From Conchocele bisecta (taxonomy: Eukaryota; Mollusca; Bivalvia; Lucinida; Thyasiridae): a DNA stretch of 64,000 nt. The DNA is taken from assembly GCA_029237695.1 (NCBI GenBank), contig JAQRGA010000048.1, positions 41,753-105,752 on the forward strand, in the 5' to 3' direction. A program made the translations under genes and the position numbers. Numbering within the stretch: position 1 is the first letter of the stretch; the number at the start of each line of letters is the position of its first letter. The notes beneath the pieces were generated by a model. The model had not been told where the DNA came from, ran no database searches, and saw only the letters and a program-made list of their open reading frames with translations. Positions 26,622 to 37,084 of this stretch are shown here, piece after piece.

Positions 26622-27384
26622 ATACCATGCAAACCGAAAGAAAACACAAGAATACAAATACAGTCGCTACTTGTCACATAAACGAAAAAGTAGCCGAAAG
26701 CAATTAGAAAATTCCCTGTACAGCGAGACAGCGTGTTCACAAGCGAGCGCTGAACACAACTACGGTCACCACTGTGGACAGAGATAGGAACATCTGGTAA
26801 GTCTACTCAGCTATGCAATGTTTGTGCCAAAATTTCATACTATAATGGAATGAGTGGCGTGCAGAAATGTTTTTCGAAACTGAATACACATACACGGCAT
26901 ATTGTAGTTGTGCTTTAATACAAACAGCGGTTGCAGGTAGTTAACAGAACATTTGTTATACAAACATGTTCACCTTTTACAGACAGATAGCTGATTAGAC
27001 AAGACCATGAACATAAAAGTACAGCCAGCCAGCCAGCCAAGCCAAGCCGAGCCGAGCCGAGCCGAGGTACGCATGCATGTGTGTGCATGTACACATCAAA
27101 GTATAGTAATAATAATTGAATCAGGGGCTCAAATGAACATATGATTCTCCAAACAATGTAGAATGTTCATCCCGCTGCTTATCAGTCTCATGTTTTCGCT
27201 TGCGGCTTCATTCATGAAAATAGTGAAGAGCGTAGACACTGATCAGGCTGCGCGGATGTGCAGGCTGATCTTTGGCTACATTGGTCGCACTCACTAAACC
27301 CCTATTACTTAGGCTCATCTCAACCCAACCCACAATATGAAAACAATGAAACAAGAAATAAGATGTTGAACATTCAATATACCT

Positions 27385-27771
27385 CTAGGGAAAAATGCAG
27401 TGTGGGTAGCCAAAATGACCAGTGCAACACCTATCTGCATTGCAAATTTGCCTATTATTGTTTATCCTCTGCGTCTCATAAGATAAATGAGACACACGGA
27501 TACACAGTTTGGAGTGACAGACATGTGAAACATGCATGTGCTTGTAGAGTATCTGATTTGGATGTTCGAGATAGTAAGCTAGTCGATGGACAAATATTTT
27601 ATGGCGTCGCCCATTGTAAACAGTGCGATAAAATCCGTATCCATCTCTAGTCACATCTCCTGACCAAATCGAACACTCCCCGGACACATGTGACTTTCGT
27701 TGTAAAACAGCACGTAATTTTATGCGCTTTGTTTCTGGTAATGGAGAGGAGAAAAAGTAAGAACTGGCCAT
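27385..27771 (-). CDS. His-Me finger endonuclease, I-PpoI-like zinc-binding loop
   Basis: About 128 residues if the Met of MASSYFF at 27771 is the start; the frame is open 42 codons further upstream. Motifs in order: C-S-I-W-S-G, D-G-Y-G-F-Y, an HRLAYYLE helix, then VSHVCHSKLC, VSHLSYE, NNNRQIC and CCTGHFGYPHC. This is the pattern of the zinc-binding loop of His-Me homing endonucleases (I-PpoI family): catalytic His in SHVCH, metal-binding Asn in NNNR, and Cys/His zinc ligands in the two loops. It would be expected to nick or cut DNA. It lies convergent to the transposase within unit B', tail to tail with about 0.7 kb between. The N-terminus is short and basic (KRIKLR). A role in mobility is inference; stand-alone proteins with this domain are known in invertebrates. 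Confidence 0.8.
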   Translation of the reverse strand: MASSYFFSSPLPETKRIKLRAVLQRKSHVSGECSIWSGDVTRDGYGFYRTVYNGRRHKIFVHRLAYYLEHPNQILYKHMHVSHVCHSKLCIRVSHLSYETQRINNNRQICNADRCCTGHFGYPHCIFP

Positions 27772-28158
27772 TTTAGCAATGTTAGGTAAGACGCGGGCAC
27801 TCGAGTCTGAAAATGTACAAAATTCACCATAATGTGTCGAATATCGTAAAAATATCTGAATGGATTGCACATTTACAGATAAATATGTGTCAAACAATCG
27901 TTTTTATGAAATATTTATGCCAACAAATCAAATATTCCAAGAAAACGCTGAGAATATCAACAATTTCCATTTCACTACTCGACGCTGCTATTTTGACATT
28001 CAAATTACCTCCCCCTGCTTAAATCATCCAAAACCGTCAATTAACACACGATGAATGGGTTTAAACTTCATTTTCAATATCGCAAGGTGATTACCTAAAT
28101 ATTTATATAGGAAAAAGGACAGCAAATTGAATTTGCCAAAATAATGTATCTGCCTTAA

Positions 28159-28814
28159 GGTGGCAGTGACCAGTTTCCTACTCATTTCAAATTTTGCCGC
28201 CTCGGACAATTTTAATTTTATGCCATTTTTCAAACAAAAAGAGAGCCACCTTCATTTTGTTAACATTCCTGGACTAGGTACACTAAAAGCATTCACACAG
28301 TAGCAAAAGATTCAGTTCATTATAGTTTATGACCTATGAAGGAATGGGAAATATCTCAGGCCGAGCTCTATAAAATCAGCAATTTCCGAGGCTGAAAAAG
28401 CACTTGTTCGCAATGCCAGGCCACGTCTCTTGCGGAACTACATACCAAACGCTACTTATTTCCTCAATCACTGTCCAAAAACAAATAAACTGACATGGGC
28501 CACACCAGTTCCCATCCATGCATTTCTTCTTCAAACAATTGCTGACTGCAGGCACTCGATAATATGGCTGTTTTTGTTAAATATTACAAGAAAAGCCCTA
28601 GTTTCGTATGTCTGCCAATTTCTGACCATGGGAACATATTCAGGTGGCCCTGGAACGAGCATTGAAACAATAATATGATATAAAATCACATAAAAATCTA
28701 AAATTATGTAGGTAAAAATAATCCATGGATCAAAGTGAATTTTAATCAGCGGGAATGTCCATATTTATAAATTTCACCGGTGCCAAATTGCGAAACTACA
28801 GGCTAACTGCTACC
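28159..28814. mobile_element. Element A' (copy 2 of A), 656 bp
   Basis: Direct repeat of 19322-19981, flanked by TTAA (left) and TTAG (right). It differs by a short insertion 'ccgcctcg' near 28197 and a 7-bp loss in the right TIR ('ggtcact'). With copy 1 it brackets the two B units. Confidence 0.7.
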
Positions 28815-28818
28815 TTAG

Positions 28819-29336
28819 CAAAATGTGCCATCTTTCTCACTTAAAATTGGGTCAGATCATCAGTTGTAAGATTGTCCCAAAAGTAACAATCAGTTATCCG
28901 GACAAGCATATAATCGTCTTATAACTTGTATTCTCAACATGAAATCATAATTTTATTGCCTGTAAACCACTGCGTTGTGTAGTTCTGCAGAAAAAACAAT
29001 CACCATTCAGCTTCTTGGATAACAACGTATTTATAGAATTTATTGTATTTATAGTACAACTCTGAAATGACGTAATGGGTGCACTCGATTGCAAGCCCCG
29101 CGAGACTTTTGACGTTGTAAACAACTTGTGGACAGAGTTGAGGAATATTTTCAGCAAATCTTACTAAAATGTTTACCTTGTCAATCAATATATTCTTCAC
29201 ACTGGCATGGAAACAGCAAGCACCTGCGTGACTTACATGTATTTGTTGCAAATTCTGATCAAACGAATGCGCTTAATTAACAGGTATTTTCATTTGTCCG
29301 ATACACTGATTGTCCGGATAACTGGAATGACCCCTG
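28819..29336. other. Right part of the pogo-like element, uncharacterised
   Basis: It contains a second 'cagttatccggacaa' motif at 28889-28903, matching the terminal repeat. A minus-strand frame of 83 codons (29000-29251) has no motif I recognise. No function is assigned. Confidence 0.4.
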
Positions 29337-29986
29337 TAGGTGTGGTAAGGCCCAGAAATGTCATCCGAAATGTCATCATCATCAGAAGAAGCATTTTGGC
29401 AAAATTATATTTTCTCAAAACTTTATCAATTTTACCCATGTAGTTAAATACAACACCTCATCTCTTTAAAACTATAATTTTGATCAGTTTGTATCACGTG
29501 ATGACGTCATAATACCACGTCGGATGACGTCAAGAAATCGGAAATTGGCATTTTCTTCCCTACTTTCATGAATTTAATACACAGCCCACCCGTGTACCAA
29601 GTTAATATTTTCAACTTTAGTTACCTCTGCAGTCAGAAACCTAATGTGGAAGTTAAAACACCACAGCAGACTGGTTATTTTGACACACAACGGCGTGTAT
29701 AGCGTGTTTATTCCGATGTAAGGTGTTTATAAATATTTATATACAACATCATACCTTGTGTGTGTATTAACTGAAATGTTTTATTCCATGCATTATATGC
29801 CAAAAATAATATAAATTGAAACATTTGTGCCGTAAAAGTTTATTTATAAAGGGAAGTAACTGCCATCAACTGAATGTGTGTGCTGATCAGGGCTCTCGAT
29901 AAGGATTTATCCATTGAGTATTTTTACTCCATGATATTAGTTTAAATTGGGTATTTTCAATTATCAATTGGGTACCTTATATACAA
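29337..29986. other. Non-coding; start of a CAGGGCTC element broken by MULE-1
   Basis: 29337-29885 shows nothing recognisable. From 29886 ('cagggctctcgataag', then 'aattgggtattt' and 'caattgggtacc') it matches the 18618 element. The other half resumes at 36638 after MULE-1. Confidence 0.5.
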
Positions 29987-29995
29987 CCGTTACCC
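29987..29995. repeat. Target site duplication of MULE-1, left
   Basis: CCGTTACCC, repeated exactly at 36629-36637. Confidence 0.85.
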
Positions 29996-30439
29996 GGGTG
30001 TGCCTAATTGGCGCAATGACGGGAAATGGCGCAATGACGGAGAATGACGGAGAATGACGGAGAATGACGCTCAATGACGGAGAATGACGGAGATAGGGGC
30101 GCAATGACCGAGTAAGTTGGCTAATTAACTCATTTATCGACGCAATTGTGGAGGGGTGTGTGATGCATAATCGTTATGTTGTTGCGTTATTTTTTTACAA
30201 TCACAGGTAGACTGTTATCATTGTTGGAAAATGGCATGTGCAAGGATTTGGTGGGTGTTTTTTTTTGTTGGATACATGGGCGCAATGACGGAAAAGCATG
30301 AATAATGACCAAATTTATCGACGAAATTGTGGAAGATGTGAGGAGAGTCGTGCATAATAGTTATATTTGGTCACTATCCATCTTTCTCGGCCATTGCGCC
30401 ACATTCTCCGTCATCGCGCGCACGCGGCCGGCCGCGGCC

Positions 30440-32750
30440 TCCGTCATTCTCCGTCATTGCGCAATGACCGAAAAAGTTGGCTAATTAACTAATTTATCGA
30501 CGTAATTGTGGAAAATGAGGCGAGAGTGGTGTATATTTTAATGGCATTAGCTGTTAATATGCCTTTAATAATCAATATTCAATCAATATATCTATCTTGT
30601 AAACCAGATTTGTCTTGTGTAGTTGGTGTAATTGGTGCCTGATATATTGACAATCGGAAAGAATCGCAACATTCAATCCATATTTAGAGATTTGCCTTAG
30701 GCCCTATTTCTCCACTCACAATCACAATCTATTTGAGACACGCCATATCATTTTTCACCTTCGGGCATCAGCGTACTTCCATAAACAATATGTACAGAAA
30801 ACGTGATATTTTTCACAAATGGCATCAGAACTTGTACTTGGCACAAATTGCATAGCACATGCGGAATATATTTAATTATTTACCCCATTTATGGAAAATA
30901 AGGTAACAGTTGTAAACGTAGTTTGTGAAATTAATTGAGATATGAATTGTGGGGTGTATTTGGAACAAATCAAGAGAAAGACCACATAACAGATAATACT
31001 ATGTTTATTGAATCTTGTTCAACACGTTTTATGAGAAATATAAGTATCGTTCAAGTCTCTATTTTTTAATAATAAAGGTACCGTAAGTTGTGCCAGTACT
31101 AAATGTATTGAACTGTATTGAAATGTACAAGTTACATATTTATAAATAAAAAAACACACACAGACTTTATATGGTCATGGCTATCTAGGAGATATGATTT
31201 TGTAAGTATGATGTGCGTAATTTAATGAAACAATTATTTATAGAAACTGTGATAAATTCTTAAGTGGTTTTGGAAGTTGATGAAAGTCGAGTGCAATTTT
31301 CCGGAATAGAATTCCAGCAAATTTCGTCAACTTTCGATGTCATCTACAGAAATGATCTCATCAAAAAAAATATTTCATTATATTATGCACATGTACCTTC
31401 GAATGTACGAAATCATATGGTGCGTGGCCTAAATACTCGTGAATATAATTTAAGGACCATAAAACGATTGATTGATTGTTTATAGGTGTTCAACGGCCTA
31501 TAAACAGCCAGGGTCATGTAAGGCCACCCACATCATAAGATGAAAGTGTGGCGGTTTTAAGAATTGTATAAACATGTATCATGTATAAGGTTGGACATGT
31601 GCAAGTTTTGTAAATATATTTCATGAAGGTATGCACACAATGACAAAGTAACTAATCGAGAAGCAGCGTATGGTCGATTCATGATTAATAGTCTACTTTT
31701 GTGGAGTGGCTCTCTCCGCGGTCATTCTCCATCTCTGATGTGGTTTCTTCCCGCCACCAGGTGTACATGGAACGGTGAGTAGTCCATTTGTCGACGTCAC
31801 CGCTTTTGTGTTTCGACCCTTGTGCTTGTAGAGTTTCAACATGTATTTGGTTCTCTCTTCGGTCGTCTTTAGACACCAAACATCCATGGATAGTTTGAAA
31901 TGCTCGAAGGGTGGCGTGAGTCGATAGTTACCTACACCTACCACAACCTTTTCAACGTCCTTGTACATTGAAGACACTATCCGATGAATAATATCTATCA
32001 AGTCAGACATATCTTCCACTTTGTGATTCGTTCCAATTTTCAATATGTTATTGAACGACTCCGCGTTGTTATTTGTCCAGCCTGTCACTACCTTTTTAAG
32101 TCGCTGAGGTTTATTAACAGATAGTCCTGTACATTGTTTTTCAAATGACGGGGACAGAGAGTAGTTGTTGCCACGGGGAAGGACCGGCTAAGACTTTTTC
32201 TGAGAGCTTGTTCGTCGTCAGAACCGATAACAGTTTTTCTAACTCGTCGTCACTGAAATGGCTGGCTACGTTTGTGAAGAACACAAAGAAGAAACATATG
32301 TAATTACTAAAGTTAACTACAGCGAGTATTTCCACCCTCAACTATCATTCTTCCCTCTTTACCTATCATGTTATATAATTATTACTATGAATTATGCTAT
32401 GTATTTATGACGAGAAACTGTATTCAGTTTAAGTCAATAAACTATTCTTCTTCTTCTCTTATTTGGACCTTCAAGCCTTACAAATGCAATAAGCCCCATT
32501 TCACAATGTCTAAGTATGGATTGAAGTTGCAATTCTTTCCGATTGTCAATAGATCCGGCACCAATTACACCAACTACACAAGACAAATCGGATGTACACG
32601 ATAGATTGATTGATTATTGATGATTAAAGGCATATCAACAACTAATGCCATTCAAGATCCACCAATCTCGCCTCATTTTCCACAATTACGTCGATAAATT
32701 TGGTCATTATTCACGCTTCTCCGTCATTCTCCGTCATTGCGCCCCATCCT
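30440..32750. mobile_element. Inner inverted-arm element inside MULE-1
   Basis: 30450-30720 and 32475-32745 are inverted copies about 270 bp long, sharing 'tttatcgacgtaattgtgga', 'aatatgcctttaat' and 'gatttgtcttgtgtagttgg'. They bracket the transposase remnant. The arms begin in the same 'gcaatgacggagaatgacgg' sequence as the outer TIRs, so this is either a second related MULE inserted in the first or a rearranged long TIR. A GC-rich palindrome, 'cgcggccggccgcgg', lies at 30424-30438 beside the left arm. Confidence 0.65.
31693..32330 (-). pseudogene. MULE transposase C-terminal remnant
   Basis: The minus-strand frame from 32088 down reads GWTNNNAESFNNILK, the region around the catalytic Glu of MULE transposases, then MSDLIDIIHRIV, GVGNYRLTPPFEHFKLS and a basic tail. 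The frame stays open some 60 bases above 32088 (CTGLSVNKPQRLKKVV). A second segment, 32141-32280 in another frame (HFSDDELEKLLSVLTTNK), follows a possible splice acceptor 'caaacgtag'. The N-terminal DNA-binding and DD portions are not visible. The same domain occurs at 48261-48480 on the plus strand. It is inactive as it stands. Confidence 0.7.
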
Positions 32751-33045
32751 TGCACCTGCCATTGTCCATCAATGACAAACTTACCATATACCTAGACCTG
32801 GATACATGGCTATATATATATATATAGGCATGGATTGTCGCTAGATAAAAACAGTAACTATTTTAATTATCATTAAACTTTGGTGTAAGGATATTATTTG
32901 CTTGACATAACAATTATAACTACTATTATTAAGTAAGTGTGGTATGTATTTTGAACTATTTTCATCATTAAAATGTGTTAAACTGGTGAAATATTGTAAA
33001 TGTTGGCCATATTTGTTGTCATTATTTTCAATAATATGTCATAAA

Positions 33046-33420
33046 CAAGAAACGAGGCAAAGCCACGAACGCCAGGTTTTTTCCAAGCATAGACACTTGG
33101 ATAACATAATTATACCCACTTTTTGTAGACTAGATGAAAAAAAAACTTTAACCGGACACACGGACGGACGGACGGACGGACGGACGGACATATGCCAAAA
33201 TGCCGACGATATCGGGCTTTCCGCAAGCGGGTGCGACAATGATGATAAACACCCATGTGAAGTATCAAGGTAATGGATGAAGCAGTTGCAGAGATATAGT
33301 ACACGAAAAACTTTAACAAAAAAATTCAAAGTAATTTGACCTTGACATTGGGCACAGGGGCTGCACGGTTGGGGGTTAGAATGAAAATATGGATGATGAT
33401 AAACACCCATGTGAAGTTTT
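33046..33420 (+). mobile_element. HINE-type element with (GACG)n core
   Basis: It runs from 'caagaaacgaggcaaagcca' through 'aattatacccactttttgta', a (GACG)n run, 'ggctttccgcaagcgggtgc' to 'aaacacccatgtgaag'. Inverted relatives lie at 49840-50300 and 52735-53010. Unlike them it lacks the 60-odd base hairpin module after 'ctagatg'. It is non-coding. Confidence 0.65.
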
Positions 33421-33479
33421 CAAGGTAATGGGCGAAGCAGTTGCAGAGATATAGTATAACGAAAAACTTTTAAGCAAAA

Positions 33480-33912
33480 AAACTTTAACCAGACGTACGT
33501 TAAAAAGTTAACGTTGAAAATGGCTAAGACAATTACGTAGAAATAATAGGTGAAGGTAAAAAAAATGTTCACATGTTGGATAGTTGTATGTGGTAGGCAC
33601 CCCTTGGTTATGAAGCTGTGAAAGTTTGGAGGTCCTAGGTGGTACAGTACCAAAGAAATGGACTTAAACACGAAAACTTAACATTGTAAACGCGAAAACT
33701 TAACATTGAAAATGGCTAAGTCGACTGCGCGGAAAAAATGGGTCAAGTTAAAAAAAAAGAGTAACATGTTGGATAGTGATATGTGGTGGGCACCCTTTGA
33801 TTATGAAGCTGTGAAAGTTTGGTGGTCCTAGGTGGTACTGTACCAAAGAAATGGACTTAAACACGAAAACTTAACATTGTAAACGCGAAAACTTAACATT
33901 GAAAATGGCTAA
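33480..33912 (-). repeat. R3 repeat units (~180 bp), inverted relative to 48.8 kb
   Basis: The units contain 'cgaaaacttaacattg', 'aaaatggctaagtcgactgc', 'catgttggatagtgatatgt' and 'ggtggtcctaggtggta'. The same units lie at 35783-35945, 48830-49745 and 58245-58560. They host the hAT-like insertion at 33913. Open frames over them are not conserved. Confidence 0.7.
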
Positions 33913-35777
33913 CAGGGCTGTACAAATTGATTTTTTAGCCACTTGTCCCGGACAAGTGACTTGACAAAAGTGACTTGTCCCGACTTGTCCTGGAAATTAT
34001 AATTTTCAGGGCAAGTGGTTTTGAAAAAATGACTTGTCCTCGTAAAACTTCTTATACGAAACTGTAACAACACAACCATAGAGAACTATGGCACAGGTAT
34101 AACGGTGGTTGCAGAGTCTGCAATTAGGACCAGTCGTTCCCTGTCAGTTACTTAAAAATAGATAGAAAAGCCAGATTGAATGTTTTCTTTTCCGGGTGCA
34201 AAGAGAGAGAATAACTACAGCTCATCAATCAACAATTTATTACATAGACAATCATGTCTCAATCACGCAATATATCAGTGCATCACAAATTGGATTGATT
34301 GGTGTTTAACGGTATATCTATAGTGCCGTTAGTACATGTAATATGAACACATGGACACACATTACCAACTCCATATAGAAGCTTCCAACCAACGGTTCTC
34401 GGCGTATGTATATCAATGTGTGCATAATACATGCACTTTAGTTGCTATAAAAATGTTGGCAATAACATATATTACTAGTAACGGGAACCCTGGCAATCAG
34501 GAAAGATAGATTGATTGGTGTATAATTTTGAGCGTATATTCCAGAATGTTCAGTGTAAAAACATCGACGTTTTGTGAATTAAATTACGGAGTCTACTCAT
34601 TTGACCGTCTCGAAAATGAAATCATGTCTATATTTACAATATTTAATGTCTATCAGTATGTTCGCGGAACGGTAAATAATAAACTTTTTGAAATTTCAGG
34701 TTTTTTTTGTTGGCAACAGCTGTTAATTCGCTAATTACACTGCAGCTCCATTATAACGCGATCGCGTATAGCGCGATCTCCATTATAACGCGGGTCTCTC
34801 GTGGATCCAAAAAAAAAATAAAAAAATAGAGAAGAAAAAGGAAAAAATCAAAATAAAAAAAAAAAAAAAATTGTCGGACGTCGTAGTCATCGTGTAATTA
34901 GTTGATTCGTGATTTCTGTAAGTTTATTAAAACAACGACATTCAAAGTACATGAAATAATTATTATTAGTATGTTAGCAAATGTATTACCTTTAATCAGG
35001 TAATCATGTTAATATGCATACATGCACTCAGAAGTATATGCCGCGACCACCATTTAATCCGTCTCGTCGAGACGGTTCAAATGTGTCACATCGTATACTT
35101 TCATTGAGAAATAACAAAAATAAATATTTTTTTTTAATAATTTCATACCGGTAAATGTGTTATTCCGAAAGGGAATGGATTAAAATAAAAAACAAGAAAT
35201 GCGTCTGTCGAACACGGATGCCACCTGCAGCATATTTGAGAAACTGTGAAAATTGGTTAACCGAAAAGTGTGACGGACGGACGGACGGACGGACGGACGG
35301 ACGGTCCAAACACTATATGCCACCCGTTTCTTCGAAACCCGGTGGCATAAAAACTCTGAATCATACGCAGACCTGTCGTCATATATCGCCGATATTGATT
35401 TCGAAAATATTTTCCGTAAATTGTGTAGAAAAGTTGACACAAAATTCAGAGTTCATGCGGAATTGTCGGTGGGATTATTCTTTCAAATTCGAATAAATTA
35501 ATCTAATCAGGGTCACAGCTAGTATATCACTTTTCTTGCTATATACACAGTATAGCAGCTTCTGTGTAAGTGTGTATCGCCACAGGGAAGCCGACACACA
35601 CCCGAGGCATTATCGATCGATGAAATGTTACAATTTAGGATTAGTCTACTGAAGAAAACAGGCTTGTGGCGGGACGTTTCAACGGAAAATAGTGACTAAC
35701 TTTCAGCATAGAGCCACTTGTCCGAGACCAAAACCGACTTGTCCCGGGCGTCGGGTGTGCCGATTTGTACAGCCCTG
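33913..35777. mobile_element. hAT-like element, 1865 bp, 5-bp target duplication
   Basis: The ends are perfect 15-bp inverted repeats, CAGGGCTGTACAAAT and ATTTGTACAGCCCTG. GCTAA flanks both sides (33908-33912, 35778-35782), and uninterrupted R3 units read 'aatggctaagt'. Subterminal 'cacttgtcccgg' motifs occur inverted at the two ends. There is no transposase. It contains a SINE-tail-like fragment near 34290, a 'cattataacgcg' repeat near 34750 and a nested (GACG)n element at 35188-35350. The CAGGG end suggests hAT; a 5-bp duplication is shorter than the usual 8 and matches the hAT5 group known to me from repeat catalogues. Confidence 0.75.
35188..35350 (+). mobile_element. Short (GACG)n element, second copy
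   Basis: Same as 9311-9478: 'aacaagaaatgcgtctgtcg' head, (GACG)n core, and a nearly perfect terminal palindrome 'tgccacccgtttcttcg' / 'aaacccggtggca'. It is nested in the hAT-like element. Confidence 0.75.
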
Positions 35778-35782
35778 GCTAA

Positions 35783-36055
35783 GTTGACTGCACGGAAAAA
35801 ATGGGTCAAGTTAAACAAAAAGTAACATGTTGGATAGTGATATGTGGTGGGCACCCCTTGATTATGAAGCTGTGAAAGTTTGGTGGTCCTAGGTGGTACA
35901 GTAACAAAGAAATGGACTCGAACACGAAAACATAACATTGATTGTGGACGCCGCCCACCCGCCGCCTGCCCGCCCGCCAGCCCGCCCGCCAGCCAGCCCG
36001 CCCGCCCGGCTTTCGCCAATCCAATAGCCTGAATTTTTTTTTTAAAAACCTGGCT
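35783..36055 (-). repeat. R3 unit with GC-rich head
   Basis: The R3 unit is followed by a C/G-rich run of 'cccgcccgccag' at 35945-36010 and 'ggctttcgccaatccaatag' ending in 'aaacctggctaaaaa'. The same head, inverted, is at 48753-48830 and 58143-58240. It is the terminal part of the R3-bearing element. Confidence 0.65.
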
Positions 36056-36628
36056 AAAAAGTAAAAAATATGGCATTAACATATATTAAATACATTTTCA
36101 CCAACATTACATGCTTTAATATGTATATCCATGAAAAAAGTAAAAAAGGGACTTTTGGAACAAATAACTTCCTAATAAAAAATAGTTTATTGAAAAAGCT
36201 AATTGAGCTTTTGCAACCCAATACAATACTGATTGGGTTGCCATTCTGGCAACTACGTATACCCGTCATTTTCCATCATCATCACAACAAATATAACTAT
36301 TGTGAACGACTCTCCCCACATTTTCCACAATTGGGTCGATAAATGTGGTCATTATTCATGCTTCTCCGTCATTGCGCCCAAGTATCCCTTAAAAAACAGC
36401 CACCAAATCTTTGCACCTGTCATTTTCCATCAATGACAACCGTATACCTGCGATTTTATAAAATTAACACAAAACAATATAACTATTATCCACCATTCTC
36501 CCTTAATTTTCCGCAATTGCGTCGATAAATGAGTTCATTAGCCAACTTTCTCGGTCATTGCGCCCCTATCTCCGTCATTCTCTGTCATTGCGCGTCATTT
36601 CCCGTCATTGCGCCAATTAGGCACACCG

Positions 36629-36637
36629 CCGTTACCC
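36629..36637. repeat. Target site duplication of MULE-1, right
   Basis: CCGTTACCC, matching 29987-29995. The outer flanks resume the interrupted CAGGGCTC-type element. Confidence 0.85.
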
Positions 36638-37080
36638 TATTTTTCAATTCTGGTATCAAAATGTGCAATAAACGTGGCTACACAATACATTGACGTTTTG
36701 TCGAAGACATATTTACCGCGGTCTGTCAAATCTTAAACAATAACATCCGAAGTATATCCGAATGAAAACAATATTAGTCTATTTGCACGAACTCGGACGT
36801 TTCGGACCAGGGTCGAGTCGGCCATATCCTTATTTTTTTCGGTCACATCTCAAAACAATTACTTACGCGTCGTCACCCGCGAACACTGTGCGTATTAAAT
36901 GGCAAATTACAAAAAAAACGCCATTGCCAATCGTAATCGACCGATCGTAAATCCACATGAATTTATGACAAGGACGTCACAACGGATATGTTCCAAATTG
37001 ATGAAAACTCGAGAACAAGAGGACATAAGTACAAATTGAAAAATATCAGAAGTCGTTTGAATATTCGAAAGTGCTATTTC
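36638..37080. other. Non-coding flank of MULE-1
   Basis: 36638-36700 ('tatttttcaattctggtatc') resumes the CAGGGCTC-type element split by MULE-1. The rest shows no gene. Confidence 0.45.
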
Positions 37081-37084
37081 ACAA

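Larger units (their letters stand above)
24061..28154. repeat. Unit B', 4.09 kb, second tandem copy
   Basis: Copy of 19986-24056. Substitutions are rare. One-base insertions and deletions cluster between a 20-odd base C run at 25852-25874 and about 26530. The pentanucleotide run at 27023-27065 has a different GCCAA/GCCGA mix. The endonuclease frame is intact here and broken in B; the transposase is more damaged here. Confidence 0.85.
19188..29336. mobile_element. pogo/Tigger-like TIR pair enclosing the composite block
   Basis: The left terminus is CAGGGATCTTCCAGATTATC at 19188. The right terminus is inverted and ends at 29336, reading CAGGGGTCATTCCAGTTATC on the other strand. TA dinucleotides flank both ends. 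CAG-initial TIRs with 'TTATCCGGA' and TA duplication are typical of pogo/Tigger elements. Without the block at 19322-28814 the element would be only about 650 bp, a MITE with no transposase recognised. The two TIRs need small gaps to align, so the pair could be coincidental copies. Confidence 0.5.
29996..36628. mobile_element. MULE-1, ~6.6 kb Mutator-like element
   Basis: A 9-bp direct repeat CCGTTACCC flanks it at 29987-29995 and 36629-36637. The termini are inverted: GGTGTGCCTAATTGGCGCAA inward from the left, the same sequence read from the right, with one mismatch at the outermost base. The inverted similarity runs roughly 350 bp each side (to about 30370 and from about 36250), including 'cgcaatgacggagaatgacg' repeats and 'atttatcgacgcaatt'. 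Long TIRs with 9-bp duplications define Mutator-like elements. The interior carries a transposase remnant on the minus strand, a second pair of inverted arms, and nested elements at 33046-33410 and 33913-35777. Confidence 0.85.

Noticed and set aside
19322..28814. LTR retrotransposon with A and A' as LTRs
   Set aside because: A and A' have their own terminal inverted repeats and TTAA-type flanks, lack TG...CA ends, and the interior has a DDE transposase and no gag, protease, RT or integrase.
19318..28818. PIF/Harbinger assignment from 3-bp TTA flanks
   Set aside because: The outer flanks share TTA, but inner junctions are TTAA and the transposase shows the CxxH-bearing DDE layout, not the PIF/Harbinger pattern.
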